Below, piece after piece: positions 29,301-42,354 of a stretch of 64,000 bases of DNA (positions are counted from its first letter, which is position 1; each line of letters starts with the position of its first letter). The position numbers and the translations under genes are program-made. The stretch comes from Gymnogyps californianus (lineage: Eukaryota > Chordata > Aves > Accipitriformes > Cathartidae). The notes below the pieces were generated by a model. It made no database searches. It was not told the origin of the DNA and saw only the letters and a list, made by a program, of their open reading frames with translations. The stretch is from the NCBI RefSeq assembly GCF_018139145.2, contig NC_059473.1:6254503-6318502 (forward strand), given 5' to 3'.

Positions 29301-32300
29301 CCCAAAAGCCGTTACAAATTCAGCCCAGCTGCTCTTTGGTCAAAACATGGGCTATCATTGCGTGTACATTGGCTTCCGTAAGGACTCATCTAGCTAGGTT
29401 GCCAGCAAGCCCCAGAACTGCCTGGTCCCTGGGGAGCCCTGCAAGGCTTAGGTGTCTCCTCTGCAGCATGGAAGGTGCTTCGGTACAGCTCCAGGGGCTT
29501 TTTAGGGCCACTGCACGCTGAGGAAAGCTTGGGGCTGCTGCGGTGGAAGGAAATACTTGTGATGCACGTTGCTGGCTTCAGTTTGATTAATGCTCATTGC
29601 AAGGGTGAAGGAAGCATAACAGGGACTTCAGTGAGGTGCTTCATGTGCCAGACGTGGGATGCTGTTCCTCTTCTTAGGTTTCTTTAACGTTAATTGTAGT
29701 TAAAAGAAAATTTGAGTTAACACATGCTGTTCGTATCAAATGGTTGTACTGAAGTCAGCAGCAATACTGCCATGGGGCAGAATTCCTGCAGATTTTGCCT
29801 TCCTTTATCCTGAGGAACTCGTGGTGCTCCTCCTCTCCAACTTCCCCCTGCCTTTTACATCAGGTTGAAAGAGGGAGTGTAAACATGCTCACCTGAATTA
29901 GGGCTTCGAGACTAGTCCCCTTTTTATAATGCCATCTTAGCAAATTAGTTAACTCCATTATCGTAACAAGATGCAAATAAAATTTGTAGTAGCCAAATCT
30001 TTTAATAACGAGCTAGAAAATGGTGGTGTTATTTTCAAGCCTAGCATTAAAAACATGGGGCTTTATTATTTTGCGTGTGGGAAATATTTTAGAACACAAT
30101 AAAAAACCAGCACTGACTACAGAGCCGAGCACTTACGCTCATGACTCACATTCCTCTAACTGCAGTAGTAAATACATGCTATTATGTACACTGGCTCTGG
30201 CAGAGCTCTGCGTGGCTGAATTACTCATGGCAAGGCCGGTGTAGTACGGAGTAGGCTTTATCTTGGGCACAAATACATTTTTTTTTTTTTTCCTATTGAA
30301 GTAGTACCACATTTTGCATAGGTTACAGGGAGAAAAAGGTAGAATTTAATAGTTTCCTATCATTTTTTGTTGGCACATCTTCATCTTCTCCCTCCTCCTG
30401 TGGATCCAGGCTTCCTGCACTCAGGGTTTGGCTGGGCAGACCTTGGAGGCTGAGAAAAGCATATTTAAAATACGCAAGTCTGGACTCAGTTTTAGCTGCT
30501 GTGTCTCTGTGATACCAAACTTGTCAAGTCTAAGAGCTCATAGTTAAAACAACCAAACTCAGGGTTCATTGCCAAAGGGAACTACCTGCCTTTTTCATGA
30601 TACGCTCTTTCATATCAGACAGTAAATTTCTTTTTTTTTTTTCCTTTGTTGTTGTCGTTTGGATTTTTTTTTCTCCAGGACACAAAGAGACCCTGGTTGG
30701 TTTAGCAATCTTTAAACATGTGTGGGGAATTCCTCCTCCTGAGGAAAGCACGGTTTCTCTCTTTGTCAAGCTTTCTGTTTTTTTGTTGTCGCTCTCATTA
30801 TTCAATGACAATTCTTTTTGTTTAATTCCACTGGAAGTTAAATAGCAAAGAGCACCTGGAGAGGATCGTCAGAAATGCCCGAGAGGTCATTTATTAATGA
30901 AGCTTCACATGGGGCTCTGCCACTTCTCCCAGCGGCACGTCCCCACCAGCGTGTCCTCAGCACATGCATGGCAAAACATGATCCTTTGTGGGGTCTGAGA
31001 ATCACTGCCAATCTTAAATTACAGTAATTAGCCTTCTCCTTTTTGGTTCATTAATTTCCCATTAGGTAAAATTCCTATTAATTATGAACAAGCTACAGAA
31101 CATTTTAAAATATTTTAGAATAGAGAAAGAGACCTGCTAGAGCAGAAGAATTGCCGAGATGCAGGAGGGTCAGGGCCCTTTTAGCACAAAGAAATGGGGG
31201 GGGAAAGGTTTTGTCATTAGTCCTGACACAGTCCTGTCTGGAATAGATTAAAAACCTTGTAGGGAGTGATTGGATTGCTTTTATTTTTTTGAATGCTTAA
31301 ACTCATGTGCTAGAATATCTTTTTTTTTCTTTTTTTTTTTTTTTCCAAGACACGACTTCCAACCCTCACAAATACATACATATATAAATATACGTAATTA
31401 TATATATTTACCTTTTTCAATACAGAAGCAGCAGAACATTTTTTTTCATTCAGAGCTTGGGAAATATTTTTTTAATAGGGAAAATGTGTGTACATTTTTC
31501 AGCTTAAAAGATCAGTGAAGAGAGGGCTGGATCTAGAGGGTGTGAAGAGAACATTTAAATTGGCGAAAGAACCCCACAGAAATTGTCAGCTCTTTTGATT
31601 TTAATGAAAATAACGCAAAATACTAATACAAAGGAATACAAAGGCTGAGAATTAGGGACCAGGATCCTGGGAGGTCTCATCTCCCTCTGAGCCACCCCAA
31701 ATGAGGGCCACATTTTCTCAAGGGTCCTTGGCACCAAGTAGCTTCTCTTTGCAAGGTACGCAGCCACATTTAAAAAAGTACCCAGTCTTTCTTTTTTTTT
31801 TTTTTTTTTCTCTTTTTAAGCTAATCACTTATAAACGCCCATCTCAAAATCTCAGAAATCCATCCTATCATGCCAGATACAACTGGGCTGTTTTTCCATC
31901 CCTTTGAACAGCCCCCGCACCGGTCCTCAGGCTTGTGGTCGTGACTATGGGAAACTGCTGATTTTTTTTTTTTGCTGTGCTGCTATTTGTTCTGCAGAGG
32001 GATGCTGAAACAAGAAAATGGGCCTGTTGGGTGGTTTTGTAGCCTAGTACTGAAATTGGACGAGCACTCACCATAGAAACCGTGGCGGTACGTGAGCCTG
32101 GGTGCTGCGCGGTGTTGGAGGAGGCGCAGCACAAAAGAACAATGAGGAATGATACCTCCTTTGTATCCGCCTGCAGTCTCTGTTCGACGGGGCAGGGACC
32201 CGGGCTGCGGGGTGGCACCTCTCTGGCAAAAGGGTGACCCCGCCGCGTTTGGGATGCAGCAAAACTCCCGGCATCACCTGAACTTTTCACGTAGTTAAAA

Positions 32301-35300
32301 TTTGCCAGGGACCTTTTTGCTTTCCTGGACTGAGGGTAAAACCCAGCAATTTGGGAAATGCTGAGATCCCTGTGACCTGAAGTAAAATACTCAGGAGAAT
32401 TTGATGGAAAGGGCTGTTTTCCTGCAGAAGGCATTGATTTAAAATACATAGCAGTTCCCAATGTGATGGTGTTTCATTTGTTGTGCATCAACCAAGCCCG
32501 CGTGCCCGCACTGTGCTTGATAGGGTTGAGTGTCTGAATTTGTGTCTGCCGTGGACTTTATGCAAACCCTTCTCCCCTCCCACTCCCCCTTTGCATTTTT
32601 CTTTGCTGATAGACGAGGAATGATACCTGTTACCTACCTCCCCATGTGTTGTGGACCTCAGTGCCTATGCAAGGCTTTGAACTCTTGGGGTGAAAAATGC
32701 TATATAAATGTTAAAGTACATTGTTAGAAATGTGAAAATATTTTTATTTATTGCAAAATAATATTTTAACATTACTATAATGTTAAAATACAAAATTCAT
32801 CCTCCTAGCAGTCAGCATCTGGAGAGCCTTAGTTCCGCTGCAGATGTGTTTGTGCTTAGCGCTTGCCTGTGCCTCTGTGCTGGGTCCCCCACAGCCCCAT
32901 TCCCATTCCCCCTATGCTCTCCGAAGATCCCAGACTTTGGCGATCTGCTCCAAAAGGAGAAAACGGATGTGTCTGGTGAGGAGAAGATGTTGGTAAGGCA
33001 GGAGGTGGCTGCTCTGCAAGGCTGCCTTTGCTGCTGGGCAGGGCTTTCTGCCCTGGGGAGGTGCAGCAGGGTCCAGCTGGGGAGAGCAGCATGGTTTGTG
33101 GATGTGCTGCTGGAGACTGCGAGCTTTGCTTTGCTTTTTATTTTTCCTGTGGGCTTTTTTTTCTTTTAATCCTCTTTAAAAAGTGTCAGGATAAAGAACT
33201 ATCTTCCTTGGCTGCTTGCAAGAATTGACACCTTTTTGAGTTGTGACTCAGACACTTAAATACAGCCGTGGCTTTCTGTGGACACCAGAGCTTTGGTCAT
33301 GTCCTCTGGCACATTTTGTGCTCTGCAGCCGGTTTGCTTTGGCAAAAGCTGGGAATTCAAATATTGCAAGCAGGTGCTTTAGAGTTGCGTTAGTCCTCTG
33401 CATCACAGCACTGGTGCTTTTAGCTTTGCCTTCTTCACTGGCTGCAGAACCCCACATTCACACCATTCTCCTGCAAACGCAGCATCGTTCTTGTTTAAGG
33501 AAAGGTGCATGGGCGAACCTGCCATGTTTGAGCACAGGTGAACGTCCTCAGTTGGGTTTACAGCAGGCTTGTTTCAATTTTCTGTAGGGTTTAAGCTAAA
33601 CCACTTTCAAAGCAAAAATTAGTGCCTGCAGGAGGAGATTGCAGTGGCTGGACTAAAACACTGCTAATTGGCACATAAATCAGCACCCCCCGGCCCGTGG
33701 GCTGTTGCAGCCGCATGGTGAGTGGACAGGAGCTCCTCTAGCACGGATCCTTGCTGTAGGAAGGGTGCTGCTTTGTACCGGCACATGGGCAGTGGGGTCG
33801 GGGCGTCGGAGGACCCCTGGCCCCACGATACTGCCCCGTGCGTGGCTTTTCCCGCACTTGGGTCTGGGGATGTCAACCTGCTGCTGTGTCTCTGCCTTGG
33901 CGCTGTAAGTCTGGTCAGGCCTTAGCATCCTAAACCGGGAAGGCTTTCTTAAAGTTCTAGAAACCCAGTTTTGGGAGCTAAATAATAATCAGGGGTTTTT
34001 TTTCCCTTTCTCCTGAATACAAACAAACAAAACCCCTGCATTGCAGCAATTGCCGAATCGCCTGTAACACAGTCCTGGTGATTAATCACTCCTCTGGTGA
34101 AACAGTGAGCAACTGGAACCGAAAAGGACATTTTTTTTGTTAGACTACATTTCACTTTTGCTTTTTTGTTTCACTTCATTTACAGCTCAAAACGTTTCCT
34201 GACGACATCGCTGTGAGCCTGGTGCTGGGAGGAGGGCTCCGCTCCGGGAGGCAACGGAGCTCCTGGAGGTGCTGGCACCGCTGGAGATAACGTCCCTGCT
34301 GTCATCTCCTGCCTGGGCCTGGGGGGTCTCTGGGTTCTTTCTGCTCTTTGCCACATGCTGTTAGATTTGCAGAGCGTTTGCCGTTTGTGGTTATCACAGA
34401 TCTCTGTGTCTTGCAGTCAGCTGCCTGGGGAACCCATCTGGACAGTCTTTAGTGATGGGAGGAATTAGTGGTGCCCTTTGTATCTGCTCATCTAATATGC
34501 AGCCTTCCCCCCCCCCCCCCCCTTTTTTTTTATTAAAGTAATGGCTGTTTTCATTGTTTTCAGCGCAATTCTAGTACTGTGAAGAAGATGGTCCAGGGGC
34601 CAGAGCACTGTCCCTCCTGTACCCCATAACTTCCCCCCCCTGAGTTGGCATTTTTCTTCCTTTTGGTCTGGCAGCCCAATCTCAGCAGCATCGGCTCTGC
34701 CAGTCCATCAGCAACAGTCCCGTGAGGAAAAAAGTAAATCATGATCCTGTCATTCAGGCCTGCAGTAGACTCTGGAAGTGTAAGGGAGCTGAACCGGGAT
34801 TACCAGCGTAACGTGCTTCCTAACCTCGGTGGCCTTTGCAAGCTAAATAGAAAAGTGTTCTCCCTTTGTAGCTGTGGTTATTATTTTCTAGTGGTTTATT
34901 AGACTATGACGGGGACTCATAAGCCAGAGAGAAAAACACTGGGGAGGCTTGTGTTGCTTGTGCTCATCCTTTGCCATGTTTGACAAAAAACGTGGGGTGC
35001 CGGGATGCTGTTTGACCACAAACACGCATGTGCTCTGCCAGTGCTGGTAAACTCCCCAGGGGCAGCTCACAGAGAGGGGGAAGAGATGCTGTTAGATCTC
35101 TGTTAACTTGCAGATAGAGGGGAAAAATCTTTTAACGATGAGCAGGGTAAGTCTGATGCAGGATTAAAGACGTACTGATGTTGAGGTCTCGTGATACAAG
35201 ATTTATAGACTCTAAATAAACAAAGCAGATCTTCAGCCACAGTCAGGAAAATTGTACTTTTGCTGTCCCGTTCCCAGCAAGGCCATTGCTGTACTGGTGT

Positions 35301-35796
35301 GGCAGAGAGGCCTGAAGAGGAGCTTACAGGCATGAAAGCGTTTCTTCCCACTGCGTCGGCTGGTTTGATAGATGTTACCTCTCCCTCCAAACCCTGCCTT
35401 CTGACTGTGATTTCACTTTCTTCCAGAGGAATTGATTTTCTCCCTGGGACTCTGATGACGGTTGCTGTCTCTCCTTGCTGCTGCGGCTATTTTTGCTGCG
35501 CAGGGACCCCCGGCACGGAGCCGTGACTCCGAGGAAGTCCGTTCGCTACAGCAGCAGGAGTTCAGATGTGCGATTTCTCATTCATTTCTCTCTTTCCTTT
35601 TTTTTCTTCCCCTGCAGAACACAAGTGCCCTGTGGACCAGAGGGAGCAGTTAGAAGAAACCCTGCCTCTGATTTTGGGCCTGATACTGGGGTTGGTTATC
35701 GTAATAACCCTCTGCGTTTACCATATCCACCACAAGCTGACAGCCAACCAAGTGCAAATTCCTCGGGACAGATCTCAGTACAAACACATGGGATAG
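26333..35796 (+). CDS. LAMP5: Lysosome-associated membrane protein family member 5 (BAD-LAMP), complete
   Basis: Six exons join in frame: 26333-26372, 26658-26830, 27110-27241, 27346-27451, 28927-29115 and 35618-35796. They encode 272 residues, against about 280 in human. An N-terminal hydrophobic signal peptide (about 1-20) precedes a LAMP-like luminal domain with four cysteines (C49, C91, C174, C217) that can form the two family disulfides. N-X-S/T sequons are N27, N45, N94 and N119. One transmembrane helix spans about 229-247. The short cytoplasmic tail ends YKHMG; YKHM (268-271) is a tyrosine-based sorting signal of the YXX-phi type. Known role: a single-pass endosomal and plasma-membrane protein of neurons and plasmacytoid dendritic cells, linked to GABAergic synapse function and trafficking. 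The chosen ATG has A at -3 and G at +4. The match to LAMP5 is unambiguous through segments such as [30 protein letters not shown] and [13 protein letters not shown]. Confidence 0.96.
26658..26830 (+). CDS. LAMP5: LAMP5 exon 2
   Basis: Acceptor GCCCGCAG|ACG and donor GTGGAT|GTGAGT; 173 nt. It reads [20 protein letters not shown], then [18 protein letters not shown], then [13 protein letters not shown]. It contains sequons NLS and NRT and cysteine C49. Confidence 0.96.
27110..27241 (+). CDS. LAMP5: LAMP5 exon 3
   Basis: Acceptor CGTTTCCAG|CTG and donor AAG|GTACGG; 132 nt, phase 0 at both ends. It reads [20 protein letters not shown], then [14 protein letters not shown], then [10 protein letters not shown]. 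It contains C91 and sequon NES. Confidence 0.96.
27346..27451 (+). CDS. LAMP5: LAMP5 exon 4
   Basis: Acceptor TCTCGGCAG|GAG and donor AGCC|GTAAGC; 106 nt. It reads [20 protein letters not shown], then [15 protein letters not shown], and carries sequon NTS. Confidence 0.95.
27452..28926 (+). other. LAMP5: LAMP5 intron 4 (1.5 kb)
   Basis: The CpG island ends within the first hundred bases or so. The rest has ordinary composition, with no recognised element or gene. Confidence 0.75.
28927..29115 (+). CDS. LAMP5: LAMP5 exon 5
   Basis: Acceptor TTGGCCAG|CTG and donor GAAG|GTAAGG; 189 nt. It reads [20 protein letters not shown], then [20 protein letters not shown], then [13 protein letters not shown]. 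It contains C174 of the luminal domain. Confidence 0.96.
29116..35617 (+). other. LAMP5: LAMP5 intron 5 (6.5 kb)
   Basis: No second gene is supported. It contains a TAAT-rich AT block at about 31021-31130, several T-runs (30280, 31321, 31793, 31963) and a C-run followed by a T-run at about 34508-34532. The AT block is a candidate regulatory element only by composition. Confidence 0.7.
35618..35796 (+). CDS. LAMP5: LAMP5 exon 6 (membrane anchor and tail)
   Basis: Acceptor TTCCCCTGCAG|AAC; stop TAG at 35794-35796. It reads [20 protein letters not shown], then [20 protein letters not shown], then [19 protein letters not shown]. It supplies C217, the transmembrane helix and the YKHM sorting signal. 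Confidence 0.97.
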
Positions 35797-36580
35797 GGGA
35801 CAGGATCGAGCAGCCCAAATATTTATCAGGTAGAAAAAGCAAAAGCACTTTTTTCTAAGGGTGAGGAAAGGTTATGGGGGGCAAGAGACGGTATTCACAA
35901 CACCTAATCGTGGGTATTTCATGGAGACACACCGGTTAAGGTTAGGCTTTAATATAGTCAGTGCAGAGACATAGCCGTCTCTGTAAGAAGACTCGGAGCA
36001 TCTGATTTTAGGAGTCTGTGGCAGTAGGTGGTATGAATACCTTCTTAAGCAGCTGGGCTGATGATCTGGAAACAGAAATGCTTCACATGTCAAAGTTTAA
36101 CACTGGGGCAAAATTAGCTTTTTTCTTTTTTTTTTTTTTTTTTTAAATCTTTTTTCCCTTTTCAAGAGGCTCTTGCCTCCCCAATGCGCTGCTCTTGGCA
36201 GCGTTCAGCCCTCTCCATTCATGTCCGTGCAGGGAGTAGGGCTGGGGGACAGAGCCATTGCACAGACTTCATTAAGGTCCTCTAATGAAGGGACTCAAAC
36301 CGCATTCCTGAAGTTTGCACTCATGGTAAGAGAAGCGTGAAGGCAATACAGGTGTGGTTTGGGGGGGGGGGGGAGGGGGGGGGGGAAGGGAGGGAGAAGG
36401 GAAAAAAAGGCCAGAACCTCAAGCTGGTATAAACTGGAGTAACTCCAGTAGAGCAGATTGCAGCCAGCTAGGGAGCTGACCCCACACTTGAAACTGAGTG
36501 AAGAAAGTTTGTTTTTGCTTCTTGAGCCACATCTGAACTAAACTTAAAATAATAAAAAAAAGAGTATTGATACGCAAATT
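35797..36580 (+). other. LAMP5: LAMP5 3' UTR (approximate end)
   Basis: The first good AATAAA downstream of the stop is at 36551-36556, so the UTR probably ends near 36575. Longer forms are possible, since further AATAAA copies occur at 37686-37691 and about 37840. A 13-G and 11-G run lies at 36361-36385. Confidence 0.5.
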
Positions 36581-39500
36581 ATAAAGTGCCATGCTACTGC
36601 AAGTCAACTGAGAAATGCTTCTGGCTGGACATCCTGCACGTATTGTGATTGTCATTGAGATGTTACATTGCTACCTGCAACCGGTATTTTCACAATGGAA
36701 CAAACAAAAAAAAGAAAACAGAAATGTTAAAGTTACTATGCAGATTATTCAGGTATAATCTAACGTAACAGAAGAAAATATAAGGGAACCCTTGAAATCT
36801 ATCCTTAAATGTAGACAATTTTTAAAATTAATTAAAACATGTACATATATAATACTTGATTTGCCTTCTTATTTTGAAATGATGCAATGCTTTTTACTAA
36901 CTCCATGGTATCTAATGGAATCAGTGCAAATATACATCGTCTGAATGGATGTTAAATGTAGGATTTATTCTAGCAGTATTTTTGGTGCAAATGGTTTGGT
37001 GAAGACATGGTGGTGGCTCAGTATTCTGTGATTTGTTGGTTATTTCTAATATTCTTCTAATTTCTCGGCTGTTTCTTATGTGTTTTGTGGACAATGGCGT
37101 GTTTCACTCTGGTCCCGTCCAGTTCCCACTGAAACCTTTGACTTCACTTGGCTCTGGTGTTACCACAGCAAGAGTTAGTCCAGACCTTGTGTTAGTTTAG
37201 GGTATGGAAAATACCTTCTTGTTCTTGAACTGATTTGATCCAAGCCAGGGACTCATACAGACTGTCCTCTTTCAGCTTAAAACAGGGTAATAAGAAAAGA
37301 AAAATAGTAATTTCAATGTTGAGAAGTGCAAGAGAAGAAACTTAACTGCTTTTTAATGCTGCAGCCTCCTCCAAAATTTATGGGGTTTTTTTTGATGAAG
37401 GTGGATGCAGCAAGAGCCTTCCTTTAGTCCTGTCTTATTCCTGGTCTCATTTCTATGTTATTGCTCTGCTTTTTGTTTTCTCATTTGAATGTAAGAAGCA
37501 AAATTATGGCGCTAATGATGCTTGTGGCTTTGCCCTTTTTTTTTAAAACTCCAGTGAAAGTGTTCTGGGCGGGCTTTAGGCTGACCAAGCGCCACTGCCT
37601 ACAATGAGCTGATTATTATTTAAAAAAAAAAAAAAAAAGGCTCTTTCAGAGGCAGCCGGAAAAAGCCATAGGTAGCAGAAGGGTGAATAAAAAGATTAAA
37701 GGTTCATACTTAATAGAGAGGGGCCATAGTTATCAGCTTTGTCCTGCCTCGCTCTTGTCTGCCCTCCAGCCAGAAAGGGTCTCCTAGTCAGTTCCCGTCA
37801 GCCTGGAACATCTGCTCCTGTATTTGACATCCAAAAAATTAAAATAAAATAAAAAAGGAAGCAAACGGCTGAACTGCAGATGCCAGAGGAGCCCCTCCGT
37901 TGTCATTTGTCTTCTGAATAGCACGTTTTGGCAAGGCAGCTGCAGGAACGAGCCGTTGGGATGGCATGGTTGTGCGGGTGAGCAGCGGTGGGGCAGGACA
38001 TGGTGGCAGGATGGGAATGGAAATTGCACCAAACTGGAGACATCCCAGTTAGTAAGAGGCTGGTCCCCACCGGGCCGGTTTCCTCCCAATTTGCTGTGAG
38101 TCTTTGGTGTCAGCAGGAGCAGTTTCTGCTGGTGCAGTTGAGTATAATTGGAGATATAAAAGAGTTCGGACATTGTCTGTGAAAAATGGGGGATGAGAAG
38201 GACTTTGTGGCTGGAAACAAGGAGGAGGATTCTGTTTTTTCCCCTGTGCCATCTGTTTCTCTAGGAGAGCCCATTAGGGCTTTTTTCCCTCCCTCTTTTC
38301 ACATCCGTCAGCACCTATCCCCTTTCTTTTCTTTCCCCCTCCCTTGCAAAACTTGAGTTAGTTGCATACCTGCTTGGATATCAAAACTTTAAATGGGTGA
38401 CATAGAAAAGAGATTCTTCCTTTTCACTTGCCTTTAGTAGAAGCTTTACAGAGATAACGAAATGCACATCGCAGCATTTTTATAAGCGTTTTTGATTTCT
38501 AATCCTCTCCCCCCCCCCCCCCAATTTTTAACCCAATGACGGGATGACCGTACCAGTAGTGGACTTGCGTCTCAGCTGCTTTCCATGACCCCTGGGTGCA
38601 TCCAGCCTTGTACTGAGGCCAATGCATAGCCGGTGGCAGAGACAGGGTAGGTGCAAGGTATTCCAAAATACACAACTAGGCGAAGTCTTTATGCTCCTTC
38701 CTCTTGGCCTCCTGCTTTTGCTTCGTGTGATGGCTCCTCGCACAAGCCATCGGTGGCAATCCCATTTGCACTATAGTTTCTTATATCCCGCAGAAATCAT
38801 ACTTATTTTGCAGAGTGAGTTTGGAGGCAGGAAGGATTGTCCATAGCTGGCGAGGGGTTGACAGATACTTCTGAAAACCAGAGCAGGAGGTGGGAAACCC
38901 ATTGCTCTGCACCCTTGCAGCGTTTGATGTGCTACATTTAACCTTTCTTAGCCTCCCTTGGAAGCTACGGTTCAGGGTTTTACATGGAGCTGTTTGAAGG
39001 CAACAAAACCTGGGGCTTGGCTTAGCGGCCTTAGCGTCACTCTTAGGAGAGGCAGTGGCTGGTGGATGGAGCTGCGCGCTGAACATTATGTCCAGGCTGG
39101 TTTTTGGAGCAGTTGAGAGTTTGTTGTGTCTTGTTCAAGTAAAGCTGCTGGTGGGTTTTAGCCCCTTGTAGGTCATGTTGTTGCTTCCCCATTTGTAGAA
39201 AGCGAGCAAGACCCACCTGGTTTAACAGGGGGATCCTCTCAAACATCTACACGTATTTGAGATGGAAAAAATGCTAAGTTATGACTTTGCAGACTAATTT
39301 TAATTCAACCTGCAGTGACCCTGTAAGGGCAGTCATAGCAGAGCTGCCCAAGGAAAACATTGTTTTCACCGCTCATAGGAAACTGTCCTTGACTGATCCC
39401 ACTGCTTCAGCATTGGCCAACGCATTGAAGTGGTGGCATCGTCCATCTGACGAGAGGACAGCCCCCCAAAAGCTCATGCAGCTCTTGCGACCCTATGCCT

Positions 39501-41270
39501 ATATACCTTAAGAACTTTTGCTGCTTTTCATGGCGGATGATAGAGGTTTCCCTTAGGTAGGACTCAGCATCACATTCAGGTTGAAAGTGTCTGTCAGCTA
39601 TCAGGAACAGAGTTGCATGAATAACAGTAATTAATTTCTTGGTTTTCTGAATTAAGATAGAAAGTAATTTCTTGTTGGACTGAAATGTTTTTCCTCTCTT
39701 TTTTGGGAAGAAAGGAAATAGAAACAATAATTTCAGCTCAATGACAGTTTGCATTGTGCCCCAGACTGATGTATCTTGTTTAAAGAGAAAACCCTTTGAA
39801 TCTTTTAATTCTTTCCATCATTTTGCTAACAATTATTTACTGAATTTGATCTGAATTTTCCATTTGATTTAAGCTTTCCAAGCCTATTTTTGAAAAATTA
39901 TTTATAAGAGAGGTTAAAAAAGCCATCCAACTTCCCTCCTGCCCATCGAACTACAGCAGCATCTTGAGGATGGCAGCACTTTTATTGTGATTTCATTTTA
40001 GATTTAGCTTTCATTCATCAATAGTTTATTATGAGCTAGCTGCAAACTTGAACACTTTGCTTTATAGATATTTATGAACACACTAGTAGAAGGTGGATAA
40101 ATACAAGAAACTTATCACCCTACTGAGCTCTGTAAGGACCTGTAATAATTAAGCACTTACTAAAGCAGCTGTTAATGACTTACAAAGTACTTATGATTAG
40201 AACTTCAATTATAAATTATTGATGTATTGCCAAGGAGGGGAGTTACATAGCCAGTAAATGCCCTGGCCTCTGCTAATAAAATTATGAGTATTTGTGAATA
40301 CTTTTAGAACTGATGACCTCAGAAAAAGCCATCGTTCCTTAGTGACAGGCGGGAATAAAGGCATTGGAGTAACTGGCCATATATGGAGCTCAGCCTCAGC
40401 CGGTGCAGCAGATGAAGACGTCTTCTGGGTGAATGGATGCTCCCAATATCTGGTATCTAAAAACCTAAAACTAAAGAGTATATTTTTTTGCTGAGAGGCC
40501 CAACAAGGGCAAGACTGCACAGCCCACAAGGTGATAGTGATGGAGGAAATGGCTTCTGCAGCGTGGACACCGCAGGGACCAGGATAAGGGCTCGAGAGCC
40601 ATCGGGTTGCAGGAGACGAGACCTGGGAAGATCCTACAGACGTTACCCAAGGAACAAATTTGCAGAGAGGGTGATGAACGCGGCTCAGTCAACTGTGTAC
40701 CCAAGGTAACAGGCCATGGTTATTCCCTGCTTTTTTGCCTGGCTCTGGCTTTATTTGAAGTGCTGTGGATGAAACAGCCAAAGTTAAGCTTTTTTTTTTT
40801 TTTTTTGAGTGATGGCTAATGCATTTTGAAACATTTACTGATGTCAGCAACCAAAAGTAATATTAAACCTCATTTAAAAGACCTGAAGATGCTTAAGAGA
40901 GCAAATAATATTGCAGATTCATTAGCTGACTGATGCTACTGGGGAGCCTGGGAGGAATGGTTTCAGTAGGCATGAGAGCTGGATGGTTATGAGCCAAAAA
41001 TTAAGGATGTGTAAGGCAAAAAAAAAAAAAAAAGGATTATTTAGGGGGCAGGGAAAGAAAGGCGGAAATGTTTCAACAGAGTCTTTCTGGAGTACTTCAT
41101 ATGCAGAGCTGTATGGGTGTGCTAATCACTTGTCAGCATTTTCTGTACTATATGACTGACCACAACGGGATGTCTGGTGTTTCTTTCAAGTGCTGGCATT
41201 GCCAACTCGCGTTGAGCCATCAAAGTTTTTTTCTGTGTGTAGAGGAGAAGTTGTGTATTTTTCTAACGTA

Positions 41271-41308
41271 AGTGTGTGTGTGTGTGTGTGTGTGCGTGCG
41301 TGTGTGTT
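41271..41308. repeat. (GT)n microsatellite
   Basis: GT dinucleotide run with two GC interruptions. Confidence 0.9.
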
Positions 41309-42354
41309 TAGGGGGGGCTCTTGGAATGGCTAAATCACGGTATCCTGGGTTGAAATGGGTGTTTCTCTAATATTTCTCCAACTACATAATTTGCTTCAGC
41401 CTGACAAACCACACTGGTGATTTCTGCTGCGGGGAAGTTTCTTTTTTGTGCAAGAAGAGGGGAGCCTGGTGCATGACAAATGGGTGCTCCGGGCCTGATC
41501 AGGACTGGCCTCTTCAGGGGTGGGAAGGTCCCAGGGAGAAACAAAGTAAGTCTCCCACGTTAAGGTTTTTGCAAAGGCTGATGATACGGATTTGAATGAT
41601 TATGTCCCACGGTTATTTTCCCCCTCACTTTGGTTTTTTTTTTTGGTGATGTATTTAGCTCATAGGCTGCCTGGTTTTGCCACACCCCGTCGCACTGCAA
41701 ACCCTAAGTCTTTGCACTTTCCTCCTTCCGGCAAATTAAAGACAATTTTTTTTTCAGTCATGTCGGGGCTCTTTTGCCTCTTCCAACCTGCTGGTCCTTG
41801 TTCGTTAAGTCTTTTTCTTTCTTAATTTTGGGTGGAGGCACAGTCAGAATCTCAAGCTTCTTATTCTTACTCATGTCCTGTAGTTCATCATAGGTGTTTA
41901 TGCAGTGATTGTGCCATCAACCAGGAGAAAAATTGACACTGAGATGTTCTTTTTTTGAGGTCTTATTCCTACCTTCTTAATTTGGAAAATTATAGCTGGA
42001 CAGCAGCATTTCACTCTTCAAATATCTTAAACTAATAAATACAATCAAAAAGTACAAACCAACCTATTTTCTTGTGCCTGTACAGCCACCGACTCCTGAC
42101 TGTCAGCTTCCTGTGGCTGGTGCGTAGGCACAGGTTTTATTTTGGATCCAGTGGCTTTCCTAACCCCAAGCCCTCATGGTACTGGAGCTCAACCCGAGAC
42201 CTTCACTGAGGCTGGGGTTTCCCAGCGACTCCCCACCCAGGAGTCGGGACGCGGCTGTGATGAGCACCAGGGGACCAGGGCTGAGCAGCTGCCTTTCAAT
42301 GCAGACGCAGCCACTGACACTTTAAAATCACTAGCGGCAGCTCTGTAAATCACT

